64,000 nt of DNA. It comes from Anoxynatronum buryatiense (GTDB taxonomy: Bacteria; Bacillota; Clostridia; Peptostreptococcales; Tindalliaceae). Below the pieces are notes generated by a model. That model saw nothing but the letters and a program-made list of their open reading frames with translations, searched no databases and had not been told where the DNA came from. Position 1 is the stretch's first letter, and each line of letters opens with the position of its first letter. The stretch spans positions 1 through 64,000 of the forward strand of contig NZ_FXUF01000014.1 in the NCBI RefSeq assembly GCF_900182905.1, given 5' to 3'. Below are positions 43,982 through 51,854 of this stretch, piece after piece. A program made the translations under genes and the position numbers.

Positions 43982-44407
43982 TCAAGAAATGGCAAAGAGG
44001 ATTTCCGCTTCTGCTGCCTTTTCGCCGTTCACCGTCGCCACACCTTTTCCGGCTCCAAAGGAACGACGCAGTTTGGTGATTTCAATTTCCAGACGCAGCA
44101 CATCACCCGGCACTACCTTGCGCCGGAACCGGGCTTGATCCACCCCGGCAAAATAGGCCGTTTTCCCTTTGTAATCCGGTTCGTTTAGCAACAGCACAGC
44201 ACCTACCTGCGCCAAGGCCTCCAGAATTAAAACGCCTGGCATCACAGGCTCCTGAGGGAAATGCCCCTGAAAAAAAGGTTCGTTGATGGTGACATTTTTA
44301 AAGCCCACTGCTCTTTTTCCCGCTTCTTCAATCTCCACACCGTCAATCAGTAAAAAGGGATATCGGTGGGGAATACAGGCCATAATTTCCATTACATTCA
44401 TTTTCAT
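43982..44407 (-). CDS. fabZ: 3-hydroxyacyl-ACP dehydratase
   Basis: Dehydrates 3-hydroxyacyl-ACP in fatty acid elongation. The 141 residues are standard length. The catalytic His is in [11 protein letters not shown] (about residue 49), and the Glu is in [19 protein letters not shown] precedes the ATG. It is on the opposite strand to the other fab genes and about 1.9 kb away, outside their operon, with its own promoter (TTGTCG-N18-TATACT). Confidence 0.95.
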   Translation of the reverse strand: MKMNVMEIMACIPHRYPFLLIDGVEIEEAGKRAVGFKNVTINEPFFQGHFPQEPVMPGVLILEALAQVGAVLLLNEPDYKGKTAYFAGVDQARFRRKVVPGDVLRLEIEITKLRRSFGAGKGVATVNGEKAAEAEILFAIS

Positions 44408-44454
44408 GGTTTAGCACCTCACTTCACGATTTCGATGGAGTTTTCTTGAAAATC

Positions 44455-44484
44455 AGTATATCATATTCCTCCATTGTGCGACAA
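44455..44484 (-). promoter_or_regulatory. fabZ promoter
   Basis: On the minus strand TTGTCG-N18-TATACT, about 50 bp before the fabZ start. No FapR-like operator is visible here. Confidence 0.5.
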
Positions 44485-44688
44485 GGCAGGTGTGTCATTT
44501 TCGTACGATGCATCCTTTCAAAAGTGTTCTATTTTGTAACACTGTTCCGTTTAGTTGTTCTATTAAAGCACATTCCATTTTTCTTTTTTACCTTCCCTCT
44601 TTTTTTTCTGCTATTTTTTGTGGGGCCCTCAAAATATTTATTTTTTTTCTTTCACCTCCACCTCTTGCTATTGGCGGTTTATTTTGAA

Positions 44689-44742
44689 TTGTTACAATAT
44701 TAACTTTATTGTTCGTTTTTTCACATGATCAGTTGGTATAAC
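44689..44742 (+). promoter_or_regulatory. Rex-like box and extended -10 of the alcohol dehydrogenase gene
   Basis: TTGTTACAATATTAACTT (44689-44706) matches the clostridial Rex consensus TTGTTAA-N4-TTAACAA at 11 of 14 fixed positions. An extended -10, TG-G-TATAAC, is at 44734-44742 (hexamer 44737-44742). Rex represses alcohol dehydrogenases when NADH is low, which fits the gene. Confidence 0.55.
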
Positions 44743-44822
44743 CCTTGCATTTTATCGGTAGTACACACACCCGGTGCTTTTATGCACCAAAACACGCAGG
44801 GATAAAAAAGGAGGCAAATTGT

Positions 44823-45968
44823 ATGTCAAACTCGTATTTCATGCCGTCAGTCAACCACATGGGCCCCGGCGCCGCCAAACTGGTGGGCGAAGAGGCCAAG
44901 ATGAGAGGTTTGAAAAAAGCCCTCATTGTCACCGACAATTTCCTTGAAAAAGCAGTGGCCCCTGATGTTGCCAAGTATCTGAAGGATGCCAAAGTGGACG
45001 CTGTTATTTTTGGCGGCGCCCAGCCCAATCCCACCGACAAAAATGTGCATGATGGGGTGGATGTCTTCAAGGAAAACAAATGCGACTGCATTGTTTCCCT
45101 GGGAGGCGGTTCTTCTCATGATTGTGCCAAAGGGATCGCCTTTGTTGTTGGCGGCGGCGGCCATATCCGGGATTATGAAGGTGTCAACAAGAGCAAAAAA
45201 GCCGGACCGCCATTGTTGGCCATCAACACGACTGCCGGTACTGCCAGTGAAATGACCCGCTTTTGCATCATCACCAACACTGATACCAAAGTGAAAATGG
45301 CCATCGTTGACTGGCGCTGTACCCCAACGGTCTCCTTCAATGATTCCGAAATCATGAAAGGCATGCCGCCGTCTCTGACAGCTGCCACCGGTATGGACGC
45401 CCTTACCCACGCCGTCGAAGCGTATGTGTCCACCGTATCCACTCCTGTAACCGACTCTGCAGCACTGATGGCCATCCGTCTGATTTCGGAAAATCTGAGG
45501 GCAGCCGTTGCCAACGGCCAGGACATGCAAGCCCGCGATGCCATGATGTATGCCCAGTTCCTGGGTGGAATGGCTTTCAACAACGCAGTTCTTGGTTATG
45601 TCCATGCCATGGCTCACCAACTGGGCGGTTTTTATGACCTTCCCCACGGCGTCTGTAACGCAATTCTCCTGCCGGCTGTTTCCAAATTCAACCTCATCGC
45701 TAAAATGGACCGTTTTGCCGATATCGCAGAAGCAATGGGCGAAAACCTCGACGGATTATCCACTCGTGACGCAGCCGACAAAGCCATCGATGCCATTCGC
45801 AAGCTCTCTGCAGACATCGGTATTCCTGCCGGTCTGAAGGAAATTGGTGTCAAAGAGAAAGATCTTGAAGTCATGGCGAAAAATGCCATGAAAGACGCCT
45901 GCGGCGCCACCAACCCCCGATGCCCCGACTTGGAGCAGGTCATCGGAATTTTCAGGGATGCCATGTAA
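44823..45968 (+). CDS. Iron-containing alcohol dehydrogenase
   Basis: Group III NAD(P)-dependent alcohol dehydrogenase, 381 residues. The nucleotide motif is SLGGGSSHDCAKGIA (about residues 96-110), and the iron-site histidines are in GYVHAMAHQLGGFYDLPHG (about 260-278). It resembles 1,3-propanediol, methanol or ethanol dehydrogenases of this group (DhaT/Mdh-like). ATG at 44823 has AAAGGAGG upstream; the frame extends further back without a site. It is monocistronic, with a Rex-like operator and a strong terminator, consistent with NADH disposal in fermentation. Confidence 0.93.
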   Translation: MSNSYFMPSVNHMGPGAAKLVGEEAKMRGLKKALIVTDNFLEKAVAPDVAKYLKDAKVDAVIFGGAQPNPTDKNVHDGVDVFKENKCDCIVSLGGGSSHDCAKGIAFVVGGGGHIRDYEGVNKSKKAGPPLLAINTTAGTASEMTRFCIITNTDTKVKMAIVDWRCTPTVSFNDSEIMKGMPPSLTAATGMDALTHAVEAYVSTVSTPVTDSAALMAIRLISENLRAAVANGQDMQARDAMMYAQFLGGMAFNNAVLGYVHAMAHQLGGFYDLPHGVCNAILLPAVSKFNLIAKMDRFADIAEAMGENLDGLSTRDAADKAIDAIRKLSADIGIPAGLKEIGVKEKDLEVMAKNAMKDACGATNPRCPDLEQVIGIFRDAM

Positions 45969-46011
45969 CCCATCGCCATCACAGCCTCCCACAAAGCACC
46001 TTCAGAGCGCC

Positions 46012-46059
46012 ATACGCAAGGAAAGGCAGGCAGCTGAATCAGCTGCCTGTTTTTCCTTG
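46012..46059 (+). terminator. Terminator of the alcohol dehydrogenase gene
   Basis: CAGGCAGCT / AGCTGCCTG stem with a GAATC loop and following TTTTT, extended by flanking CAAGGAAA / TTTTCCTTG. Confidence 0.92.
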
Positions 46060-46153
46060 CGAAAAAACTCCCACTTTAATTCATCCTGCGTCTTACAAAC
46101 AGCCGCGCAACCCGGTATGACAATCGTGCCGCCACACATTTCCAGAAAAGGAC

Positions 46154-46203
46154 TTGCGCATCGACTTAAATTCTGTTATTATTTTTTTAGTATCTGGTCC
46201 TAA
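46154..46203 (+). promoter_or_regulatory. fab operon promoter with FapR-like operator
   Basis: TTAGTATCTGGTCCTAA (46187-46203) matches the FapR palindrome TTAGTA-N5-TACTAA at 11 of 12 fixed positions. A promoter TTGCGC-N17-TATTAT (46154-46182) places the start site inside the operator. No fapR gene is in the window. Confidence 0.7.
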
Positions 46204-46259
46204 TAGTTATCACTATATCCTGTTCGTATTTTTCCCTTCGGGTCTGAGGAGTGAATGCA

Positions 46260-47255
46260 TTGAGTCTACAACAAAAGGCAATTTTGAGCGGCATCGGCAG
46301 TCAGGTGCCTGAAACTGTCATTACCAATAAGGACCTCGAACGTCTGGTGGATACCAATGATGAATGGATTCGTACCCGCACCGGCATCCATGAACGCCGT
46401 CAGGCAGCTTCTGGTCAGGCAGCTTCTGACCTGGCAACCGAAGCCGCTGAAAAGGCACTTGCCACAGCAGGTATTGAAGCTTCTGATCTGGGTGCCATCA
46501 TTGTGGCCACCAGTACCCCCGACATGATTTTTCCTTCCACCGCCTGTGTCCTGCAAAAAAATCTGAAGGCCTTTAACGCTTTTGCCTATGACCTCAGCGC
46601 TGCCTGCGCCGGATTTTTGTTTGCGTTGTCCAATGGCGCCCAGTACGTCGAAAGTGGTGTTTGCCGCCATGTGCTGGTGGTGGGTGTTGACCTGATGACC
46701 CGCATCGTTGATTTTCAGGATCGTAACACCTGCGTTCTCTTTGGTGATGGTGCCGGTGCCGTTGTACTGAGCGGGTCAGAAGATTCTCAGGGATTGTTGG
46801 GAACTCAGTTGGGTTCCGACGGACGCTATGGCGACATTCTGCAGGTACCCGCCGGCGGCAGTCGCATCCCCCTGACAGCAGAAACCTTCCCCCTGCGACA
46901 ACACTATATTCAGATGAACGGCAGCGAAGTCTTTAAAATGGCTGTTCGCGCCATGGAACAGGCCGCCCTGAACCTGCTGGAAAACACCGACACACCCCTG
47001 AGTGCCATCGACTGGCTGGTGCCTCACCAGGCCAACCGGCGCATCATCGAAACCCTGGGCAAGCGCCTCCAGATCCCGTCGGAAAAAGTGTTCATGAACC
47101 TGCAGCATTACGGCAACATGTCGGCCGCCTCCATTCCAGTGGCACTGGATGAGGCCTGGCGCAAGGGACTGATAGAACCCGGACAACTGGTATTAATGCT
47201 GGCCTTTGGCGGCGGTCTCACCTGGGGAGCTTCTCTTCTCAGGTGGACATGCTGA
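46260..47255 (+). CDS. fabH: 3-oxoacyl-ACP synthase III
   Basis: Starts fatty acid chains by condensing acyl-CoA with malonyl-ACP. The Cys-His-Asn triad is seen as LSAACAGFLFAL (Cys near residue 110), LVPHQANRRI and a later Asn in HYGNMSAAS. The TTG at 46260 has GAGGAG with good spacing. A GTG three codons upstream would overlap the ribosome site and is less likely. The protein of 331 residues is normal length. First gene of the fab operon, under a FapR-like operator. plsX and fapR, often just upstream in Firmicutes, are absent here. Confidence 0.95.
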   Translation: MSLQQKAILSGIGSQVPETVITNKDLERLVDTNDEWIRTRTGIHERRQAASGQAASDLATEAAEKALATAGIEASDLGAIIVATSTPDMIFPSTACVLQKNLKAFNAFAYDLSAACAGFLFALSNGAQYVESGVCRHVLVVGVDLMTRIVDFQDRNTCVLFGDGAGAVVLSGSEDSQGLLGTQLGSDGRYGDILQVPAGGSRIPLTAETFPLRQHYIQMNGSEVFKMAVRAMEQAALNLLENTDTPLSAIDWLVPHQANRRIIETLGKRLQIPSEKVFMNLQHYGNMSAASIPVALDEAWRKGLIEPGQLVLMLAFGGGLTWGASLLRWTC

Positions 47256-47298
47256 TACTCACACGATGGTACACGAAAAGTAGCAAGGAGGAACTCCC

Positions 47299-48258
47299 AT
47301 GAACTTTCAGACCCCTTTATGTCAACAATTAAATATACGTGTTCCCATTCTCCAGGGCGGTATGGCCTGGGTGGCAACCGCATCGCTGGCCGCTGCGGTC
47401 TCCAATGCCGGCGGCCTTGGGATCGTCGCTGCCGGTAATGCGCCTGCACAGGTGGTTGAAGCAGAAATTATCCGCACCCGCTCTCTGACAGACAAACCTT
47501 TTGGGGTGAATGTCATGCTCCTTTCCCCATTTGTGAACGAAGTGGTGGAAGTTGTCTGTCGACAACAGGTGCCTGTGGTTACCACCGGTGCCGGGAACCC
47601 TGGAAAATTCATGGAACTATTCAAGTCCTATGGAGCCAAAGTCATTCCCGTCGTCCCTTCCGTTGCTCTGGCCAAGCGCATGGAAAAACAGGGGGCTGAT
47701 GCTGTCATTGTGGAAGGAACCGAAGCTGGCGGTCATGTTGGTGAACTCACCACCATGGCGCTGGTGCCCCAAGTGGTGAGAGCGGTGAAAATTCCCGTGA
47801 TTGCTGCCGGCGGCATTGCCGATGGCAACGGCCTATTGGCAGCACTGGCCTTGGGGGCACAGGCGGTTCAAATGGGCACCCGCTTTGTCTGCTCTGTGGA
47901 ATGCGAAGCCCACCACGCTTACAAAGAAATGCTGGTGAAAGCCGGCGACCGGGATGCCATCGTCACCGCCCGCAGTACCGGTCATCCGGTACGGGTACTG
48001 AAAAACAAATTCACCCGTGACCTGCTCCGCATGGAGAAGGAAGGCATTAGTCAGGAAGAACTTGAAAAAATGGGAACAGGCCGTCTGCGCATCGCAGTTC
48101 AGGATGGCGACATTGAAAATGGTTCCGTCATGGCCGGTCAAATCGCCGGTATGATGCAGGATATTCTGCCCTGTGCCGACATCATTCACCAGATCATGGA
48201 AGCTGCCGGCCGGCAGCTGGAAATGTTGAACCAATTGAAAGGAGTGACCGCCCCATGA
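47299..48258 (+). CDS. fabK: Enoyl-ACP reductase II (FMN-dependent)
   Basis: Reduces trans-2-enoyl-ACP with NAD(P)H in the last step of elongation. It is a TIM-barrel flavoprotein of the nitronate monooxygenase-like family, 319 residues. FMN-binding segments are PILQGGMAWV, VEGTEAGGHVG (about 140) and IPVIAAGGIADGNG (about 170), then GAQAVQMGTRFV. It sits between fabH and fabD, the standard place for FabK in organisms lacking FabI. AAGGAGG precedes the ATG; the stop overlaps the fabD start as ATGA. Confidence 0.95.
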   Translation: MNFQTPLCQQLNIRVPILQGGMAWVATASLAAAVSNAGGLGIVAAGNAPAQVVEAEIIRTRSLTDKPFGVNVMLLSPFVNEVVEVVCRQQVPVVTTGAGNPGKFMELFKSYGAKVIPVVPSVALAKRMEKQGADAVIVEGTEAGGHVGELTTMALVPQVVRAVKIPVIAAGGIADGNGLLAALALGAQAVQMGTRFVCSVECEAHHAYKEMLVKAGDRDAIVTARSTGHPVRVLKNKFTRDLLRMEKEGISQEELEKMGTGRLRIAVQDGDIENGSVMAGQIAGMMQDILPCADIIHQIMEAAGRQLEMLNQLKGVTAP

Positions 48259-49343
48259 CCCATCTGGCATTCATTTTCCCCGGTCAGGGCGCTCAGTATG
48301 TGGGAATGGGCAAAGACTTCTACCAGCAGCATCCCCTGGCCCGGGAAACCTTCCAGGAGGCAGAGGAAGCCCTGGGCATTCCCCTTGCACGACTGTGTCA
48401 CGAAGGCCCCGAATCGGAACTGACCCGCACCGAAATCACTCAACCGGCCATTCTGACCACCAGTGTGGCCATGCTTCGCACCCTCACCGCCCTGGGATTC
48501 CAGTCCACCATGACAGCCGGTCTCAGCCTGGGGGAATACACCGCCCTGGTACATGCCGGTTCCCTGGCCTTCGCCGACGCCGTGCGTCTGGTTAAATACC
48601 GGGGAAAGTACATGCAGGAGGCTGTTCCCGAAGATAAGGGCGGGATGGCCGCCATTCTGGGTCTTGACCCGGAAGCACTTGAAGACTGCCTTTCCGCAGG
48701 GCGCCGTGTCGGCTTCGTGGCCGTTGCCAATTTCAACTGCCCCGGACAGATTGTCCTTTCGGGCGAAACCGCTGCTGTGAAAAGAGCCATGGAAGCCTGC
48801 AAAGAAGCCGGCGCCAAAAAAGCGGTGATGCTCACCGTCAGTGCTCCCTTCCACACTCCCATGCTGGACTCTGCAGGCGAGCGGCTGAAGATCAACCTGG
48901 CCTCCATTACCCTGCAGGCACCCAATCAGCTGTTTTTCAGCAATGTCACCGGTGGCGACATGGCCGACACCACCGAAATTGCCGCTGCACTGGTGAAACA
49001 GGTAAGTCACCCCGTTCTCTGGGAAAAGAACCTGTTGAACATGATGCACACCGGATGCAATACCTTTGTGGAAATTGGTCCTTCCAACAGCCTGACTGGC
49101 TTTGTGAAGCGAACCGCCAAAACTCATGGGTTGAAAGCCTCCGGCATGCACATCGAAACTTATGATCAGTTAAATACCGTTGCAGAAACATTAACAAAGG
49201 AGGGTTATCATGGAATTGTCCAATCAAGTGGTGCTGATCACAGGAGCCTCCCGGGGCATCGGCCGGGCCATTGCCCTGAAGATGGCTCAATCTGGCGCAC
49301 GGATCGTGATCAATTATGCCCGGCAGGAGAGCTCGGCGCTTGA
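48255..49343 (+). CDS. fabD: Malonyl-CoA:ACP acyltransferase with unusual C-terminal extension
   Basis: Loads malonate onto ACP. The active-site Ser is in AGLSLGEYTALV (about residue 91), the His in VSAPFHTPML (about 200), and FIFPGQGAQYVGMG is at the N-terminus. Family members end near residue 310-318, here around YDQLNTVAETL. The frame continues 44 further residues, 134 bases into fabG, with no similarity to the family and a basic, shadow-like composition. Either the normal stop was lost or there is a small frameshift or sequence error near 49180-49210. AAAGGAG precedes the ATG, which overlaps the fabK stop. Confidence 0.9.
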   Translation: MTHLAFIFPGQGAQYVGMGKDFYQQHPLARETFQEAEEALGIPLARLCHEGPESELTRTEITQPAILTTSVAMLRTLTALGFQSTMTAGLSLGEYTALVHAGSLAFADAVRLVKYRGKYMQEAVPEDKGGMAAILGLDPEALEDCLSAGRRVGFVAVANFNCPGQIVLSGETAAVKRAMEACKEAGAKKAVMLTVSAPFHTPMLDSAGERLKINLASITLQAPNQLFFSNVTGGDMADTTEIAAALVKQVSHPVLWEKNLLNMMHTGCNTFVEIGPSNSLTGFVKRTAKTHGLKASGMHIETYDQLNTVAETLTKEGYHGIVQSSGADHRSLPGHRPGHCPEDGSIWRTDRDQLCPAGELGA

Positions 49344-49953
49344 AGTCAAACAAGCCGTCGAAGCCCTGGGTTCCGAAGCCATGATCGCACAGGCTGATGT
49401 TTCCGACGAAGAACAGGTCACCCGCATGATGGCATCCATCAAGGAAACATTTGGCCCTGTCACCATTCTGGTAAACAACGCCGGCATCACCCGGGACGGG
49501 CTTTTGGTACGCATGAAAACCAGTGACTGGCAGCAGGTGTTGGATACGAACCTGACCAGCGCCTTTCTCATGAGCCGGGCTGTTGCCAAAGATATGATGA
49601 AGGCCAAAGGTGGCCGCATCATCAACATCTCTTCTGTTGTGGGCGTTATGGGAAATGCCGGCCAGGCAAATTACAGCGCTTCAAAGGCAGGTCTCATCGG
49701 TCTGACCAAATCCCTGGCTCGGGAACTGGCCCCCAAGCACATCACCGTGAACACTGTGGCACCAGGATTCATTGAAACCGAAATGACCGACGCCCTTTCA
49801 ACCCAGGTAAAAGAACAGTTGCTGGCCCAGATCCCATTGAATCAATTGGGCAAAGCAGAAGATATTGCCGAAGCCGTTGCCTATCTGGCAGGAGCAGGCG
49901 GCCGGTACATCACCGGTCAGGTACTGCAGGTGAACGGCGGCATGGCCATGTAA
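49210..49953 (+). CDS. fabG: 3-oxoacyl-ACP reductase
   Basis: NADPH-dependent short-chain dehydrogenase of 247 residues. The cofactor motif is TGASRGIGRAIA (about 11-22), the NNAG motif is near residue 88, and the Ser-Tyr-Lys triad is in ISSVVG (about 140) and YSASKAG (about 153). AAAGGAGG precedes the ATG, which lies inside the extended reading of fabD. An imperfect hairpin (49961-49998) separates it from acpP. Confidence 0.96.
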   Translation: MELSNQVVLITGASRGIGRAIALKMAQSGARIVINYARQESSALEVKQAVEALGSEAMIAQADVSDEEQVTRMMASIKETFGPVTILVNNAGITRDGLLVRMKTSDWQQVLDTNLTSAFLMSRAVAKDMMKAKGGRIINISSVVGVMGNAGQANYSASKAGLIGLTKSLARELAPKHITVNTVAPGFIETEMTDALSTQVKEQLLAQIPLNQLGKAEDIAEAVAYLAGAGGRYITGQVLQVNGGMAM

Positions 49954-49960
49954 CATTAGA

Positions 49961-49998
49961 TGAACCCTCATTCAATGGATTATCATCGAATGAGTTCA
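49961..49998 (+). other. Stem-loop between fabG and acpP
   Basis: CTCATTC and GAATGAG pair within GAAC/GTTC flanks around a 14-base loop, with no T tract. It may protect or separate the acpP message, which is usually needed in excess. Confidence 0.5.
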
Positions 49999-50051
49999 TG
50001 CCATAAAATCAATCAACCAACCATGAAACCAACATTAGGAGGAAACCAACC

Positions 50052-50282
50052 ATGTTTGAAAAAATCGCTAAAATCATTGCCGAACAACTTGAAATTGATG
50101 ATCTGAGCAACATTAAGCCGGAAACATCCATCATGAACGACCTTGAAGCGGATTCACTGGACGCCGTGGAAATTGTCATGGCCATTGAAGATGAGTTCGG
50201 CATTGAAATCTCCGACGAAGATGCAGAACAGTTCAAAAACATCGGCGACATCGCCCGCTACGTTGAGTCACGTCAGGCGTAA
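50052..50282 (+). CDS. acpP: Acyl carrier protein
   Basis: Carrier of growing acyl chains, 76 residues, acidic. The phosphopantetheine attachment Ser is in EADSLDAVEIVM (about residue 37). A good AGGAGG site precedes the ATG. It lies between fabG and fabF as usual, with a stem-loop in front and a terminator-like hairpin behind it, both fitting higher expression than its neighbours. Confidence 0.97.
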   Translation: MFEKIAKIIAEQLEIDDLSNIKPETSIMNDLEADSLDAVEIVMAIEDEFGIEISDEDAEQFKNIGDIARYVESRQA

Positions 50283-50309
50283 GCCTATCAGTGTCTTGCA
50301 GCCATGATT

Positions 50310-50349
50310 GAACAGGACACTGCCGCTGACGGCGAAGTCCTGTTCTTTT
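50310..50349 (+). terminator. Partial terminator between acpP and fabF
   Basis: GAACAGGAC / GTCCTGTTC stem followed by TTTTAG, overlapping the spacer just ahead of the fabF ribosome site. Confidence 0.7.
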
Positions 50350-50364
50350 AGAAGGAGGGTTTTT

Positions 50365-51606
50365 ATGAACAATCAACGTGTGGTGATCACCGGCATGGGA
50401 TGTGTCACTCCCATCGGTACCGGTGTTGACAGTTTTTGGAAAGGGCTTGTGAGTGGTGCCGTGGGCGCTGGTCCCATTACCCATTTCGATGCTTCCGAAT
50501 TTCCCGTCCAGTTTGCCGCTGAGGTGAAAAATTTTGAACCAGATCAAGTGCTGGATAAACGAGAAGCCAAAAAAATGGATCGCTTTACACAGTTCGCAGC
50601 TGTGGCATCACTGGAAGCGCTGAAAAACGCCGGGCTGGATCAGGGCGGTATTGACCCTGACGAACTGGGTGTGATTCTGGGTTGTGGCATCGGCGGCCTG
50701 GCCACATTGGAAGAGCAACACCAAAATCTACTGAGCCGGGGCCCCCGCCGGGTCAGTCCTTTTACCATCCCCATGATGATCTCCAATCTGGCTGCCGGCC
50801 AGGTGGCCATCCTCACCCATGCCAAGGGGCCCAACATGACCATCGTCACCGCCTGTGCCTCTGCCACCAACGCCATCGGCGAAGCATTCAAAATGATTCA
50901 GCGGGGCGCGGCCAAGGCCATCATCACCGGAGGTACCGAAGCTTCCATTACCCCTATTTCCATTGCCGGCTTTTCTTCCATGAAAGCCCTCTCCACCCGA
51001 AATGACGACCCAGCCAAGGCCAGTCGCCCTTTCGATGCTGAGCGAGACGGCTTCGTGATGGGAGAAGGTGCCGGGATTATTGTTCTGGAATCACTGGAAC
51101 ACGCCCAAGCACGAGGCGCCACCATCTATGCCGAAATGGCAGGGTACGGCACCCACACAGATGCCCACCATATCACTGCTCCCGACCCGGAAGGCGCCGG
51201 GGCCGCCAGAGCCATGACAAAGGCACTGGCAGATGCCGGTTTAGCTCCGGAGGCCATTGATTACATCAATGCCCACGGCACCAGCACTGATTACAACGAC
51301 CGGCTGGAAACCCTTGCCATCAAAAAGGTCTTTGGCGATCACGCTGCCAGCCTGTTGGTCAGTTCCACCAAATCCATGACCGGCCATCTGCTGGGGGCTG
51401 CCGGCGGTGTGGAAGCCATTGCCTGCGTAATGGCTCTGCAGCACCAGCTGGTACCGCCCACTGTTAATTATGAAAATCCCGACGCCGCCTGCGACCTGAA
51501 CTACGTGCCCAACAAGGCAGTTTCGGCTTCAGTTAAGGCCACCCTTTCCAATTCACTGGGCTTTGGAGGACATAATGCCAGTATTCTTATCAAGGCTTTT
51601 GAATAA
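50365..51606 (+). CDS. fabF: 3-oxoacyl-ACP synthase II
   Basis: Elongation condensing enzyme, 413 residues. The catalytic Cys is in VTACASATNAIG (about residue 164), and the histidines are in INAHGTSTDYND (about 304) and KSMTGHLLGAAGG (about 341). ATG at 50365 has AGAAGGAGG; the frame extends upstream through the hairpin without a site. Last gene of the operon; fabZ and acc genes are not part of it. Confidence 0.97.
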   Translation: MNNQRVVITGMGCVTPIGTGVDSFWKGLVSGAVGAGPITHFDASEFPVQFAAEVKNFEPDQVLDKREAKKMDRFTQFAAVASLEALKNAGLDQGGIDPDELGVILGCGIGGLATLEEQHQNLLSRGPRRVSPFTIPMMISNLAAGQVAILTHAKGPNMTIVTACASATNAIGEAFKMIQRGAAKAIITGGTEASITPISIAGFSSMKALSTRNDDPAKASRPFDAERDGFVMGEGAGIIVLESLEHAQARGATIYAEMAGYGTHTDAHHITAPDPEGAGAARAMTKALADAGLAPEAIDYINAHGTSTDYNDRLETLAIKKVFGDHAASLLVSSTKSMTGHLLGAAGGVEAIACVMALQHQLVPPTVNYENPDAACDLNYVPNKAVSASVKATLSNSLGFGGHNASILIKAFE

Positions 51607-51712
51607 TTAATTCCGTCGAAAAACGAGTCACCATTAGTACTCCTCCAATAAAGATGCCTACGAAAATCATATTTGTTGATCTTACAACCACCCGATTACC
51701 GATGAATTGTAA

Positions 51713-51744
51713 AAGAACGCACAGGCTGATGCCTGTGCGTTCTT
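51713..51744. terminator. Bidirectional terminator after fabF
   Basis: AAGAACGCACAGGC-TGAT-GCCTGTGCGTTCTT, perfect 14-bp stem with A/T-rich ends, between converging fabF and the first SLH gene. The surrounding gap holds nothing else assigned. Confidence 0.92.
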
Positions 51745-51854
51745 CACTGTTACCATCTATTTCGTCTTTCTCACGCCATTTTCATCGACTTCATACCTGT
51801 CAATCGTAGTACAACACTATGTCTTGCTGATAAGCACTAGTTTTTCTTTATACC

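Larger units (their letters stand above)
44408..44822. other. Divergent regulatory gap between fabZ and the alcohol dehydrogenase
   Basis: 415 bp, AT-rich, without a supported gene. It holds the fabZ promoter near the left end and the Rex-like box and extended -10 of the alcohol dehydrogenase near the right end. The T-rich middle (44570-44660) gives only low-complexity reading frames. Confidence 0.6.

Noticed and set aside
43813-43995. 60-codon frame overlapping the end of fabZ
   Set aside because: TTG start without a ribosome site and overlap with both converging genes; no recognisable product.
44847-45647. 266-codon minus-strand open frame
   Set aside because: Antisense to the iron alcohol dehydrogenase; His/Gly-rich shadow.
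51630-51650. FapR half-site TTAGTAC after fabF
   Set aside because: Only one arm is present and no promoter follows.
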